A stretch of DNA of 64,000 nucleotides from positions 13,955,001-14,019,000 of the forward strand of contig OX335653.1 of NCBI GenBank assembly GCA_946894095.1, read 5' to 3'. This DNA is from Incurvaria masculella. Taxonomy: Eukaryota > Arthropoda > Insecta > Lepidoptera > Incurvariidae. The translations under genes were made by a program, and so were the position numbers. The first letter of the stretch is position 1; each line of letters begins with the position of its first letter. This document shows positions 44,562-57,410 of this stretch, piece by piece. A model generated the notes under the pieces. That model was not told where the DNA came from. It ran no database searches and worked only from the letters and a program-made list of their open reading frames with translations.

Positions 44562-45486
44562 AAAGATTTTAATAATAATGTCTAACAACAGTGAAAGTCT
44601 AAATAAACATATTAATCAGTATATTCACTGCAAATATCTACCTTCATTTTTTTAAATCTAATACCCTCTGGAAAACATTCTGGCTTATTCCCTAAAACAT
44701 ATTGTGGTAAAACTGCCTTTATTACATATTTTTTAGAAAATTTGGCTTGCACACACATTTTTCTACTCTAATCATTCACTATTTCGTTATATCACTGAAC
44801 CATCGAAAAGTAAAAAAAATCGCCGCGATTGGCCAACGCGACAAACTCACATATCCAATCAATAAAGTGTCGCGGAAAGTATATACATAATACATGGAAG
44901 TTTTGGTATTCAGACAGGCTAGCGTGCGTGTTGATAAGGCCGTAATTTTACGAAGTCTGGTTTTTAGCTTCTCTTCGACTTCATAAGAGGTTGCCGCGCT
45001 AGTTCCTACGCTATGAAAATACGAGCTGCACTTTAGGAAGATTATCGAAAATCTTAGAGTTCAGATTACGTTTAGATAAAACGGCAATATTTATCTACAT
45101 TATTTGTAGATATATATAAATTGTTGATGTAGATATATAAATCGTTTGTAAATATTGTTTTGCCTTCGCCTAAAATATTGATATGAAATAGGACTCAAAC
45201 ATCCGAACTTTGCTCTCTATCTACTAAATAGAATAGAGCAATATGTTGTTGATGTATGGTACAAATAAAATGTTCTCGGTTACATTTTTTAGTAATTCGA
45301 GATAACTTTTCCTATTTCCTTTTTTATATTTCGAAAACATACGTAAATTCTGTGGTGTAAACCTTATTAAATAAATAAATACTGGACTTGAACCAGTGAG
45401 CATACCGCGGTCTAAGCAATTCTAACGCGGTCTAAGCGTAAACAACATTGGTTTGCTGTTTTATTATTTTATGTATCTGGAAACGG
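44562..45486. other. Spacer, nothing recognised
   Basis: A loose inverted AT-rich pair lies at 45070-45175. No gene signal. Confidence 0.4.
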
Positions 45487-45820
45487 AGAGCTAATACCAG
45501 ACTGACCGTCATCATATTAGCCTAACACGACACATAGGAAATAGGTGCCATGCCAGAAACCCCATAATATTGCTCTTGAACAGGATGGAAAACATGGACA
45601 ATTTTCATTGTCGATTTAACCATTGTTCGTTCAATGCGATGGTGCCAACCCGGGCGGGATTAACTCTACCACCTAGTATGTAAGGAAGGGGAACTACAGT
45701 TTTACGTGTAGTCCGAACCACGGCAGCAGTTGAAAACGGTCACCAAACCGCGGTCAGTGTTGCTTCACTAAGCTTATCGAACTGTAGGGCGTCGCGCCAC
45801 TGAGCTACTGAGGCTGACAA
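45487..45820 (-). mobile_element. SINE copy f, diverged composite head
   Basis: Minus-strand head GTCAGCCTCAGTAGCTCAGTG has the A box. The 5S-like middle is worn (AAGCTTAGTGAAGCAACACTG), and GTGGTTCGGACTACACG is a B box with one change. The body matches copy e. The A-rich tail is missing. Confidence 0.78.
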
Positions 45821-45919
45821 CTCTTAGCAGGAGATACTTATTCTGTGGCAGGAGCCATTTTTTTAGGCGGACGGATTATAGAAGATTACTCACTAATGGC
45901 GCTGATTTGCAATGTCACA

Positions 45920-46396
45920 TTAAGGTGGCCCTTCCCGGCGGGACAATTAGTTATCCGCGGGCAGGGTACAAAACCGAGCTTTTCTTGGACCTTCTCTATT
46001 TCAAAGACAATAACAGGCTCCATCATAAGGAGGATGCAACACCAACAGGATGATTTGGTAAGATTTACGAAATTATATTTGCAAAACGACTTACAGCTAA
46101 AAGTAAATCACGACCGCTGTAGTCAAAAATCAAATAAAAACCAACTTGATTGAGTAAATCCTCGTGATCATTTTTTCGTTCAGTAATCAACGTATTGTAC
46201 ATAAACCGCGCAAAAAATGTTTTCGGGCCTTATAACTTAGAAACCAAACACTATTTTACAATGCCAACGGTCATCAGACATCTAGTTCGATCAAATAAAG
46301 CTGTTTTGAGAACACTTTTGGATCTCTGACAAGAAATATGCGCATGATCTTCTTTCCACATTTGTATGGGGAGTCGAGCGGGATGGCCCACCTTAA
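45920..46396 (+). mobile_element. TTAA-flanked MITE (family G), full copy
   Basis: 477 bases with TTAA at 45920-45923 and 46393-46396. Ends read TTAAGGTGGCCC and, inverted, TTAAGGTGGGCCATCCCGC. The right half (ACTTAGAAACCAAACAC, GCCAACGGTCATCAGACATC) matches the foldback copy at 34430 and the interrupted copy at 56766. The 102-codon frame across its left side has no known motif. Confidence 0.85.
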
Positions 46397-49136
46397 TTGA
46401 AACACACAAACAAGTGAAGTCAGATTTTAAGACACATATTTATAGATGATGCAAATATTATAACAAAAGTTGACAGTTGGAGGGTTAGGTCAATCACAGT
46501 TCAATTTTAGATCGCCAAGCAATATCATTTTGCAATGACAACCATTGCGAGTGTGTTCTTAAGTAGTAATTTATTTTCGATCACCAGTCGCAGGAAAGTA
46601 GCTTAATTGCCTTATTAAATTCTAGAAATTCATAAAATATAATAAAATTGTGTTGTTTATTCGGTACTAGACAATTTTATGTAACATGAGATTAAGAAAT
46701 GTCACGTTTCATCGGATGACTTCCGCACTATCACGGGAAAAAAATGTAAACGGGATCTCTGCGATAACTTGTGAATCAATTTACATAAAGGTTTGGGTCC
46801 GGGATAGGTCCCCGCCGCGCACGGTGCGGGGAGGGGGGGGGGGGAGGCGACGGCGCAAGGGAGAGATTTTTCTTTCAGGTAGTTCGCGACTTCGCGACTT
46901 TTGGGAATAGCGTGGCGTTTCTCTTGGCGTTTGAGCGATATGTTATTGTTGCGCGTTCGCTTTGCCGCGCATTGCGGCGTGGAAGTCGCCAGCGAGATCT
47001 TTGATCGCAAGCAAATAAATTAGCCGATAATTTTTTTTGCCCGTAGTCTTACGTAGACCATTTCATTTGGTTCTGCTGTGCTGGCAGAAATGTATCATTT
47101 TGGAAATGGCACTTTATTTGGAATATTATTAGCACACCAAGAGTACACGCATACAGATTTGAGTATTGTATTCAGTAATCATCTCAACTGACATAAACTA
47201 AATCGGCTGAACGTTCGGCTGAATTTTTTTGTGAATATTTTTTTTAAATCTATAACAAAATGTTCTCATTTCTAGATCATAAAATTACTCACGATAACGG
47301 TTATATAAGTTATTTAAGTATTTCTAGAAGAATACACATTAACAAAAACGATGTAAAAATATCGCGATTTTCCAATATAAAACAACTAGTCCTATAATAG
47401 TTTACCTACGTTATTCCGATACATCTACACGATAAAGTATATTTCGAAGTTTTATATTTGAAATAGTTAAAGAAATTTAATCTGAGCGTTTTATTCTATC
47501 GAAATGAATGTTTCCCAAAATCGCAAGTAAACTCAGAGAAATCGGCCATTCACCAACATCGCAAATCCACCAAAAAGCACTTTTTCACTATAGTTTCGAT
47601 TACAAGCATAGAAGAAGTATGACGGCGGGAAATGACAAAAGAACGATAGAAAAATAACATAGAAGCTGAAATATAAATATATTTTTTTATTTTTTCGAGT
47701 GTTTGCTCGCATTCGGCTGTTGGGTATGAAATTACCCTTACACGGTCTAGCGACTACCCCCTATTTAATTATAAGCTGTCAAACTATGATTATTTTAGTA
47801 TAAGTAATTCGTCATGGTACTCAACAAGGCACGGTCCGGTCATTAAAAGGATGTTTTTTCACACATTTTCAAGCGATCAGCACTTGCAATATGAATTTGT
47901 GTGAGAATGGGGCTTGCCTCAACTTGAACATTTTGACTTATATCCACCCCTAGGCTAGCTCTACTTAAAACTCAATATATGTAAGATTCAATTGAAAGCC
48001 TGGACCGGCTTCAGTGTTCAAAGAATAAAAACTAAGTATTAATGGGTCATAATAAATGTGAATTATTGTCACAGTAAAGTAAGTTCATTCGAGCGTAGGC
48101 TCTGACTTTTTAGACTTTAGTTGAAAGACTCTGTAAAATTCATCTCTCTAAAACTCTAAAAATAAAAAAGTTATTGAGATATTACCGAACATTTCAAGCT
48201 TGGAATAATATTAACTCCTGCGATCTGGAAATAATCTAGATAATAAAATCGCAAAAACTTTTTTAATAACTCCGAGCTAGTAAATGTTCATATTCAGAAT
48301 ATATTCAATCGCAGCTTACTCAAACTAAACATCTCCCAACGGCGAGTCTCGCTCGATGATTTCTCCCCAAACACATTCCCGTGATTAAGTGATTCGTTGC
48401 GTGATTTTTCTCCGCCAAAACAATCGTCGGCTGACCCAAAATGACCGACATTTATTGTCGGAAATAAAATAAATTTGTCAAATATTACTATCAATCACGC
48501 GCCCGGCGCCCTCGGCCACAAAGTGGGTGTGCGATTGTCCCACGGCACGACATTCGCCTATTTACGACCGTTGATGTAAGCATAGAGAAGATGAGCGGAC
48601 GCGTCAATCTGGTTTACTCAGCGGCGAGCGCATTTCAAGTCTCAATCATTGTGCGTTCTTTTTTGACCTGTTATGGTGTACATTGTATTTCTCGGTCCTC
48701 ACGTATGTAAGTTACAGTTAGACTAGTCGAACCAATTAAAACTCAAAATCAAAACAAAAAAAACTCCTCTTGAACGTTTTTTTAGTTTTCTTCATCTGCG
48801 GAAAGAGAACCGTCACAGTATTTTAGGACGTAGCAACGCTTAAAGATTGTTTTTTTTATGTTGGCAATACTGCTACGCCATTGCAGATCAATAATTGTGT
48901 GTTTCGACACTTTTCTCTTTAGCAAAACCAAATAACGTTAAACATTAGGTATTACCTGTGTACAACTGTGTGATCGATTGCCCCTTTTCGTCATGATTTT
49001 AAACAAAAATCACAAGAAAACTACACGGCACACAAAGCGTTTGACAGTTGACTGGATTCGTTTGCCACGTAAAAATCACATTGTTAATTCTCCTATTTCC
49101 GCACATACTCCGAAAGCTTTTTAAGTTACAGTGCAA
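46397..49136. other. Long AT-rich spacer, nothing recognised
   Basis: 2.7 kb without repeat matches inside the window. The only unusual point is a G-rich run at 46828-46847. No motif-bearing frame. Confidence 0.4.
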
Positions 49137-49551
49137 TTTTTTTTTTTTTTTATGCGACCTGACATGGATGGCTAATACCACACAACTACCGTTATGATAT
49201 TAGCCCAATACACCACATTCCCGAAGGAATTAGGTGCCATGCCAGGACCTTCCCTTTATGAGGCACGGCTACATTGAACTGGATGGAAAACACGGACAAT
49301 TTTTCATTGCCGCTTCGACCATCTTTTCATCCAATGCGATGGTACCAACCCGGGCGGGCTTAAACCCTACCACCTAGTAGGGGAAGGGGACCTACAGTTT
49401 TACATGGATTCCGAACCATGGAGCAGCTCGCATTCGTGACGAAATGCACTTATCGAACTCTGAAAGAGAAAGACAGTGGTGCAAGTTGGTATCGAACCCG
49501 GGCCTCTGGTACGCTAGGCCAGTCCCCGCGCCACTAGGCTACGAGCCGCTC
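49137..49551 (-). mobile_element. SINE copy g, tRNA-like head, full length
   Basis: Minus strand: GCTCGTAGCCTAGTGGCGCG (A box) and CGGGTTCGATACC (B box), a true tRNA-type spacing, with no 5S-like part. The body and tail (GATGG, ACCCGGGCGGG, CATGCCAGGACCTTCCC mates, TTAGCC arms) match copies d and e. It ends in a 14-base T-run on the plus strand, that is a poly-A tail. Confidence 0.85.
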
Positions 49552-49589
49552 TTGCATATGCTTCTTGCATATGCAAGAAGCATATGCAA
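49552..49589. repeat. 38-base perfect palindrome
   Basis: TTGCATATGCTTCTTGCAT and its exact reverse complement meet with no spacer, directly against the head end of SINE copy g. Confidence 0.9.
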
Positions 49590-50319
49590 AAATGTATCAA
49601 TTTATTTATCGATATATCATCATAATTAGTATCTTTCCCAACAGAGATATCAACGTAAATTCTAATATTAATAATTCAACAATTTTGAAAATTCGTTCTG
49701 TTACTAAAGTATCTTGACTTCTTTTTTATGTGCCCTTTTACCGAATATAATGCGAACCCTTAGCGCAATATGGTCGACATGAAAATACGTGACCGTACGT
49801 CTAAACACGACCATATATCGTAATACATTTTACATCAATATTTACGGCCCAAAGGGTGCGAGCTGAATGAATTCTCAAGCCATTTAGCGTGAATTTGACG
49901 AAAGTAAAAGAATTCCGCAAGCGTGCGTCGTCGTACGCGACGGGAGGTTTTTGAGGCGATTCGAGAGGAAACAGGCATCGAGCTGGAGGCTCTGGGGGGG
50001 CGGAAACGTTCAGGGCCGAAGTGATGTTGCTGTTTATAAAAGTGGTGTACAAATATTTTAATTTATCTAACAACACTGATATACTATGATAGATGAAATA
50101 ATATGTGCAACTCTTCTAGGTTTTTGCACAGGTAACATTTAATAATTAATGGTAAAGTGTTTCTCATTACTATTCATGTATTATGGTAAGTATCTATAAA
50201 TGAGCCAAAATATCAGACTGAACAGTACCGCTTTTCCGTCAAAATAACACATGTGACATATTAGATGATTTTGAAACTTATGTAAACTGTTTGAACATTA
50301 CGGCTGACTACAAATCAGA
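49590..50319. other. Spacer, nothing recognised
   Basis: No repeat or coding signal. Confidence 0.4.
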
Positions 50320-50760
50320 GCCTAGTATCTCACATCAATCAAATTGATGTGAGATACTAGACCACTGCTCGCCTGAGCCGGTAGTCTCAGTTGTCACCTA
50401 AATTGGCGTTACGGCAAACCGATCGACTGGCGTTTTCAAATGTATGGAGAAATTAAAGAGCGCGCGCAGTGGGCGTTAAGCGAACTAACATTTGCGAGTC
50501 CGAGCTTGATTTGACAGCTTACTCAACGTTGCCGTAAATACGTCGACGTTGCCGTTTACGTCCACTCCGCGTTTTCATACAAGTCGGAAGTCCGCGTATG
50601 ACATTGACAGCTTGAAGAAGTAAAACCACAAAATATCTAGAAAAAACTTGTATGGAGTTTGACGTTTTTACGGAACTTCGAAGTTACGTAAACGCCAATT
50701 TAGGTGAGAACTGAGACCACCGGCTCAGGCAAGCAGTGGTCTAGTATCTCACATCAATTT
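50320..50760. mobile_element. MITE with about 68-bp TIRs
   Basis: Left arm from 50341 (AAATTGATGTGAGATACTAG, CCTGAGCCGG, CACCTAAATTGGCGTT) returns inverted up to 50760 with few differences. Just outside the left end, 50322-50338 is a further inverted copy of the first 17 bases, forming a second small palindrome. Confidence 0.85.
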
Positions 50761-50944
50761 CTGGAAGCATTACTTCGTTGGTAAATGTTCATTTGCAAAG
50801 AAGCGTGTTCTTTAGAAAGCCAGAAAGGCGCTAAGAAGTAAAACGCAGGAAATAAATGGACGCCGCACCAGCTTTCCAGGTAGGTGTTCCTTTTTAATTT
50901 TCCTTCTCCGCTTCTCGAGGCGCTATCTGTAAGTTCTCTCAGGA

Positions 50945-51470
50945 TAGCCTAGGAGGTCGCGGCAAAAAGGGTAACGATAACGTTAATGGCTAAAACTGGG
51001 CTCGAAGGATAAAGAACAACCCTCTGAAGCTAAATGTGTCAGTCTGCCTATGCCAAGTGGTTGCATTGCGTAGATAAGGCTCCTGAAAAAGTAGTTACGG
51101 TGACAAAACTTATATATGATAAGGTTAATGACTGCAAATAACGAAGCATGAAAATATCAGTACATACTTTCTTAGCAATACCAAAACTAAACAAATCTCT
51201 GTTTGCGTTTCGTAGTTATAGGCGATTTAGGTTACAGATTTAACTTTAGGTATATGTAAGTATTTAATTTAAAAATCGGCTGGTTATTGTTTTATAATTA
51301 ATAAGTATAAATGTACATACCAGCATCTATTTTATTTAGCTAATCTAGATAACGCAACCACTTGGCATGGACAGACCGACATATTTAGCATCAGCGGGTT
51401 GGTCTCTAACCAGTGAACCCAGATTCAGCCATTTACCTTATCGTGACCAAAAATGTCGTGACCTCCCGGA
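50945..51470 (+). mobile_element. Long-TIR MITE (family M), full copy
   Basis: Same architecture as 9488-10041: CTAGGAGGTCGCGGCAAAAA at the left and GTGACCTCCCGG at the right, long inverted arms and an AT-rich middle. Confidence 0.83.
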
Positions 51471-54289
51471 ATAGGAGAATCTTATCTGGCGGCGGCGTCT
51501 GCATCGCGTCGCGAGTTACTGCGCTAATAACGTTGGCAGCATCATTGTTAGCTGCCGCCGCCCTCCGCCGCGCGTCACTTGTCGGGCGGGCGGCGCGGTG
51601 GTGGGCGGGCGGGGCCGATTCAGGCGGCCAATTCTGGGAATTACGTGTTGATGAATCAGGAGTGCACCCAAGAAATTAATTCACTTTGACATTGCTTTAG
51701 TGTTCCGGTAATCGATCGCAGCGTCACACGGAATCATGTCCATGTGTTTCCGAACTCAAAGGTAATGTTAAAAAATGTTTTCGTGGATCTTGATATTTTC
51801 TTATTTATTTATCAAACATAGATTATGTACAATACAATTTACCTTGAACGTTTTGGATAAAACCATTCCTGTAGACCAGTCTTTCTCAAAGTGGGCGTTA
51901 GACGAAATAAGTTTGAGAACCTCTGTTGCCGACCATAAGGCCCGTGGAGGAAGGGTTACAACAATGTGGCAATAGATAGGGCGATAAATGTGTAAATTGT
52001 ACAATTTAAAGGAAATAAATAAATAAATAAATAAATAGACATATTCAATGTACATAAAATAAATCACATGGATGGCTAATACCATAATACCCATGACCAT
52101 AAGCGTCCGTTAAGGCACCACAATAAGTCGGTTTCGTGTGAATACAGGAGTGTGTATTCCGTATGTAAACTAATTAGAACAAGAATTGGCATCCAGGACC
52201 GCCTTGTCAGCAATCGCTCGGGGAAAATCAGACGTTACAATTCACACTTTCAGACGTAATGGCTCATTTGAAGTCTGACTGCGGTTTTATCGGACTTCGT
52301 GATGATTTTATAGGGGTGTTATATTTGGAATCGTATGTTAATTCCTAACTGATGGGCAACCCCATTTAATACATAAGCTTACAGGACATTTGTCTCATAA
52401 TTCGTAACTTTCCGATTATTTTCTGCACAGATAGATAATTAAGCTTGATAATCAAAGATTTAAGCTGGATTAGACCATCTCTGGTTGCTCTGGTTAACTT
52501 TCATAATATTTTTAAAAATATAAATACTTTGTTAATGACATAAGAGAGAAGAAAGATATATCTTAACAATAACATTAAGTTTAACTAGAGAAGGTGCACA
52601 GAGGCAACTGATGAATGCGACCTAGATCGGTCAATTTACTCAAAAGTACACTCAAGCAGATGTATCGTTAGCTTAAAGGGTCAAGATTCTATATTATTTC
52701 TAGAATAAATTAATTTAACTAGTTAAAGTTAAACATTAAGTCATACATTGAACTTAGTTATATTTTTAAGGTTAATAAATTAAAACGGCCCACAGGCGAC
52801 CCCTATGACCTGTGTTCGGTTATACCCATTTAACAAGCTTTATTCATCTATACAAATAATCGGGTATAGTCAAACGTATAACCCTAATGTAGGTACTGAG
52901 GGCTTATGTTCTAATAGGACGGGGCAGCTCTACTTAGTTACTTACTTAGCTGCCACCGCGGCGGTGGCGGCGGCACCCTGCGCCGGCATGACATAATTTT
53001 CCCGACGCCTCTTAAGGGAGTGTATGCGTCCAAGTAGATGACGCTACAGTCGATGTCGCTATTTCAGGTATAATTCCTCAATAATAGAAAGTTACTAACT
53101 ATATCTATATTGACGATAACACTACGCAGTTATGTATTTAATCTGATGCAACACGTTGTAAAAAAGGCTTTCATTTGTGAGATAATTTGCCAAAAAGTTG
53201 CCAATTATAAATGGCATCTCTTTGCACACATCCTCAGAATGATCTGAGGAAATTCAAGGTGTTCTATGCGTCCACTGGGAGTATATGGGAGACCCTATAC
53301 GGGAGACCACTTGGTCGCCAGACAGCCGCTCGCTGCGTCATGCCCGTGTGCGTCGCCTCTGGGTTATGCGCCCCCCAAAAAAACCTTATTGTGTAGTAAA
53401 ACCGTGCAAGAATTACAAAAAAAAAAAAAACCGAATATTGGAATACCACAACAGGCCACAGAATTGTATGAAAGGGCATATCCTTACCTTTTACATATCA
53501 CTGTCATTTGATGGGATTAAATACATAACCCATTAATGTACTCGCCGCTACAGTTATAGTTTGTATCTTCGTATGTTTTACGAGTTATAGCAGAAATCGC
53601 TACGAACGACTGTGGCACTATCTACTTTGATGCACACAACCCCTTAACGACTCGCTCGGACCAGAATAGACTGCCGACCGGAATAGGATGCCATCGGCAG
53701 TGCAGGGTTGAGATGTTTTATTTGATACTTTATTGCCGTATCAATGGTTTTTGGGTATATTTTTGAAAGGTATTGTTTGTTTTCGTGTCCGCTACGGTTC
53801 GCATTTAGTAACAATCTCATAGAACTTCACATGGTCTTGTACACAATCAAGACCTTTGTCTGTGCGTGTGTCTACGAAATACATCCTCGATCTCTGAGAT
53901 TTCTCCACTACGATTTTTTTATTGTTGCAAAAGAATTTTCAGTACAATATTCTTGGTCCAAACTAAGTCTTACGTACTAGATACCAGATTAACAAATCTA
54001 AAATCAAAACTGGGTGGGATATTTCGCGATGTTTTATTGAAGATCATTTTTGTTTAAATTAAATTTTGCATTCGACATCTAGACGTTTAACTGTTACATA
54101 TTGCGAAAGAATTTCGGACGGCAGAATTAATGTTAGTTTCATGAATTATATAATGTTAAACCGACAGTCACGCGGAATGCTTCAAGAAATATGAAAATTC
54201 CACAAAATTAGCTTATAAATAAATAAACCTTCAAACATTTAATTGGGTACATTATCAAACAGCAAAAATATCCTGGAAGGGGTCCGGTG
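51471..54289. other. Spacer with GC-rich patch and a SINE scrap
   Basis: 51480-51620 is strongly GC-rich and its 88-codon frame is Ala-, Arg- and Gly-rich with no motif. 52067-52103 is a SINE tail scrap (minus) next to an ATAA repeat at 52013-52038. A small hairpin CCTCAGA..TCTGAGG is at 53232-53249. Nothing else recognised. Confidence 0.35.
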
Positions 54290-54392
54290 ATTGACGTGAC
54301 ATAACCCTACGAGGGTCGGATTTGATCCCTACCGCCTTCTGTTAGGATTGTCAGACCCTTACCACAATACCACAACTCCCATTTGATACCTA
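54290..54392 (-). repeat. tRNA-like SINE head or tRNA relic
   Basis: On the minus strand TTGTGGTATTGTGGTAAGGG resembles a tRNA 5' half with A box and GTAGGGATCAAATCC a B box, about 40 bases apart. Pairing for a working tRNA is not convincing. Confidence 0.35.
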
Positions 54393-55003
54393 GTCTTGTG
54401 TTGTATCATACGACTTTCTCTTGTTTTGCAGTCTCAGTTTTCAGCCCTCGTACGAAAAAGTTCAACCCGACTCGCTATTACAAATAACAACACAATCATG
54501 CAAACGTTCTTTTCGTTTATTTGTTTTTTTTTCATCAAATAATTTCCAAACGACATTATATGAGTAGCGTAATTTTCTTGCTTACTCAAAGTACTTATAC
54601 AAATTAAACGGACGACCATCCGAGATTAGGTTAGGTTAGAATGTAAAAAACATCAAAATCCATCTTATCCATTGAGCGCAACGAATGGATGGACAATTTT
54701 TTAACTGAGAAATACAGACCTACAATTATATTTATATCCCCATGAGGTAGCTTTAAAAGTTACGTGCGGCAGCGAAAGTTGTAGCAATATCAGCGGTGAC
54801 ACGGCCACGCCGCCCGCCTTCTCAGGGGAGGCGCAGGCACGCTAGCATTCAACGCTCTATCTAGCGCTGCAGTAGTCGCAGTCAATGATTTGAAAATTTA
54901 CGAAATGATTGAAAAAGCTTAATTTGCATTTCGGTCACAACGCATTATATTGCATTATACGGTCCGTACGTTGACACGATTGCTGTCTTCTTTTTCAAGA
55001 CTT
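54393..55003. other. Spacer, nothing recognised
   Basis: A GC-richer patch at 54770-54860 has no motif. Confidence 0.4.
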
Positions 55004-55316
55004 AAATATACCTAAAGTTATATCTGTAAACTAAATCGCCTATAACTACGAAATTAAACCAAAACTTTGTACAGTTTTGGTATTGCTAAGCAAATATGTA
55101 CTGATACTTTCATGCTTCGTTATTTGCAGTCATTTACCTTATCATATATATTGTTTGTCACCATAACTACTTTTTCAGGCGCCTTATTGAGTTACGCAAC
55201 CACTTGGCACAGGCAGACTGACACATTTAACTTCAGAGGGTTGGTATTTATCCTGTGAACCCAGTTTCAGCCATTTACGTTATCGTTACCATTTTTTGTC
55301 GCCACCTCCTAGTCTA
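55004..55316 (-). repeat. Family M MITE, right-hand part
   Basis: Matches 1310-1687 and the right part of 9488-10041: TATACCTAAAGTTATATCTG, AGGCGCCTTATTGAGTTACG, CCACTTGGC, CAGAGGGTTGGT, CAGCCATTTACGTTATCG and CCACCTCCTAGTCTAC. Confidence 0.8.
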
Positions 55317-55575
55317 CGCCCCGACCACAAGCAAACTTAGGAGGGCATCAGAGTTGTTACCCTATCAATTCCCCATACTACGGGCGATAACTGTTTACAA
55401 TGATCTTAATGTTTTACTAGATTTCTGAAATGTTTAATTCTATACTATTTTGTCAAAATCAACGTCTGTATTTTTTTTTTGTAATATGCAATTTAGATCG
55501 GCAAACATTGGCCTAAAACATTTGAAAAAAGTTTTACCTTGATTTCATTAATTTTTTTTCTAAAAAATACAGATA

Positions 55576-55943
55576 CACTGAGAAAAAAGTAGGCTGACAA
55601 AGTGACAAAAATCACGTTGTCAGAAAAAAAATGTTGAAGCATCAAAATAAGTTGTTACTATAACGAATCGAGCTTATTTCTCAGGACAGCTTTTATTTTG
55701 TCAATTGCTTTTTGTTATTGAAACAAAGTCGTATTTGTTACTGTAACAACTTTGGTCACTGTTTGTTAGTGTAACAAAGTGGAAGTTGCGAGCGCAACCA
55801 TGTCTAGTATGTTTTGCTAGAATTACTTTGTTAGACTGTATATATGGTCGACAAAATAAAGGTTGTCGTTGCAACCAATTCACTATGACGGCTCTCCAGG
55901 GTAAAAGTTTCTTTGTTGGGCCAACAATAATTTTTTCTCAGTG
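55576..55943. mobile_element. 368-bp MITE with CACTGAGAAAAAA ends and TA target
   Basis: CACTGAGAAAAAA at the left returns as TTTTTTCTCAGTG at the right, and each end is bordered by TA (55574-55575 and 55944-55945). A TA target suggests the mariner/Tc1 superfamily. The ends differ from those of the resident mariner. Confidence 0.78.
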
Positions 55944-55945
55944 TA

Positions 55946-56765
55946 TTTACAAAAAAAAAGATTCGGATTTAAAATGAAGCTTCCTCAAGTGATTAAAAAA
56001 TAATTAAAATCTGACAATTTTTAGGGGTAGGGAAACGTTAGGGCCCGGAAGACGATTTAGCTAGATTAATGTCAGTCGCTTTACAATTGTGCCTTGGCCA
56101 ATGGTCAAAGAATGGATTTTGTAAATTTTTAAATCTTAGCTTTCATGTGACTTCACGACAGCCTTAAGGCACTGAAAATACCTACACGCTGGAACAGTTA
56201 TCGTAGTTCATTTCCCGCACACGTCGGTAGCACTCGCTGCAGGTCACGCCTGAAGTGGAGCGGTGCACCTGCACAATAGCACTGCACTCGACAGCTGCAT
56301 CGTGCTCTCGCCCTAGTCTCTCGCGAACTATGGGTGTCTTGAAAGCCACATACATAAAATGTAAAAAAATAACGAAAACCCTAGTTTCAGCCATTTACGT
56401 TATATTTTTGTCGCGACCTCATATTCTATTGGTACAAAATGAAACCTCCAATTTATTCACTCTATCGCCTGTACGTACACCTGCTATTCACCCGGAACTG
56501 AGGGCTACGTCTGTACGTTTGGTTTTTTTTGATAACTTAACATATATCCATGATATACGACCTTAAACATTTTGCGAATTCGACATTGCGTTACCGTCAT
56601 CCCTTGTATTGGGAAGATAAGTAATAAAAAAATCAAAACGTGCTTACGTAGCTCACAGTTGATTCCTTTAATTTGCAAAAAAAATATTCTAGAAATACAT
56701 TTCTTAATTTGACTGAGGAAACAGGCACGTGAGATTGTACGGAACTTGATCACTTCATTATCCTC
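55946..56765. other. Spacer with family M scrap
   Basis: About 56385-56425 carries CAGCCATTTACGTTAT and TTTTTGTCGCGACCTC, an end piece of family M. Nothing else recognised. Confidence 0.4.
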
Positions 56766-57410
56766 TTAAGGTGGCCCAACCCGGCGGGACTAACTCATTC
56801 GCGGGCACGGTACAAAACCGTGCTGTTGCCCTCTGGGACCTTCTCTGTTTTAAAGATAAAGACAGGCTCCGTGATGAAGAAAAGCAACATGTCCACAAAA
56901 AAGACAATGTGCATAGTGTATGATTTGGTAAGATTTACGAAAATTTCAATTACAAAACGGCTTACAGCTAAAAGTAAACCAAGACCGCTATAGGCAAAAA
57001 TCTAACAAAAACCAAATAAATTATAAATCTTGATTAAATAAGCTATGTCTGATGACTAATCTTTTTAAGATGTTCTTACTTTATTATTGCGTAATCCACC
57101 TCTAAACTTATTTTATAAAACGCTCGAAAAATTTGAACTTTCGGACCTTATAACTTAGAAACCAAACACAATTTGACAATGCCAACAGTCATCAGACATC
57201 TAGTTTGATCAAATAAAGATATTTTGAGCAAAATTTGGGATCTTTGGCAAGAGATCTACGCTCACTAGGTGTTGGTAAACTTTCATCTGTGGCTAATCAC
57301 TCGATTGACATTGATGGGTTGAACCAACACTTCTCTTCATCTCCTGTGACAATGGACCCTTCTATAAAATCCAATACCATAAGACAATTAAAATACAAGC
57401 TCTTTGCCCT

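Noticed and set aside
45845..46153. 102-codon plus-strand frame as a gene
   Set aside because: Most of it lies inside the family G MITE and no motif is seen.
49480..49551. tRNA gene on the minus strand
   Set aside because: A and B boxes are good, but the sequence continues into a SINE body shared by other copies, and the acceptor stem does not close convincingly.
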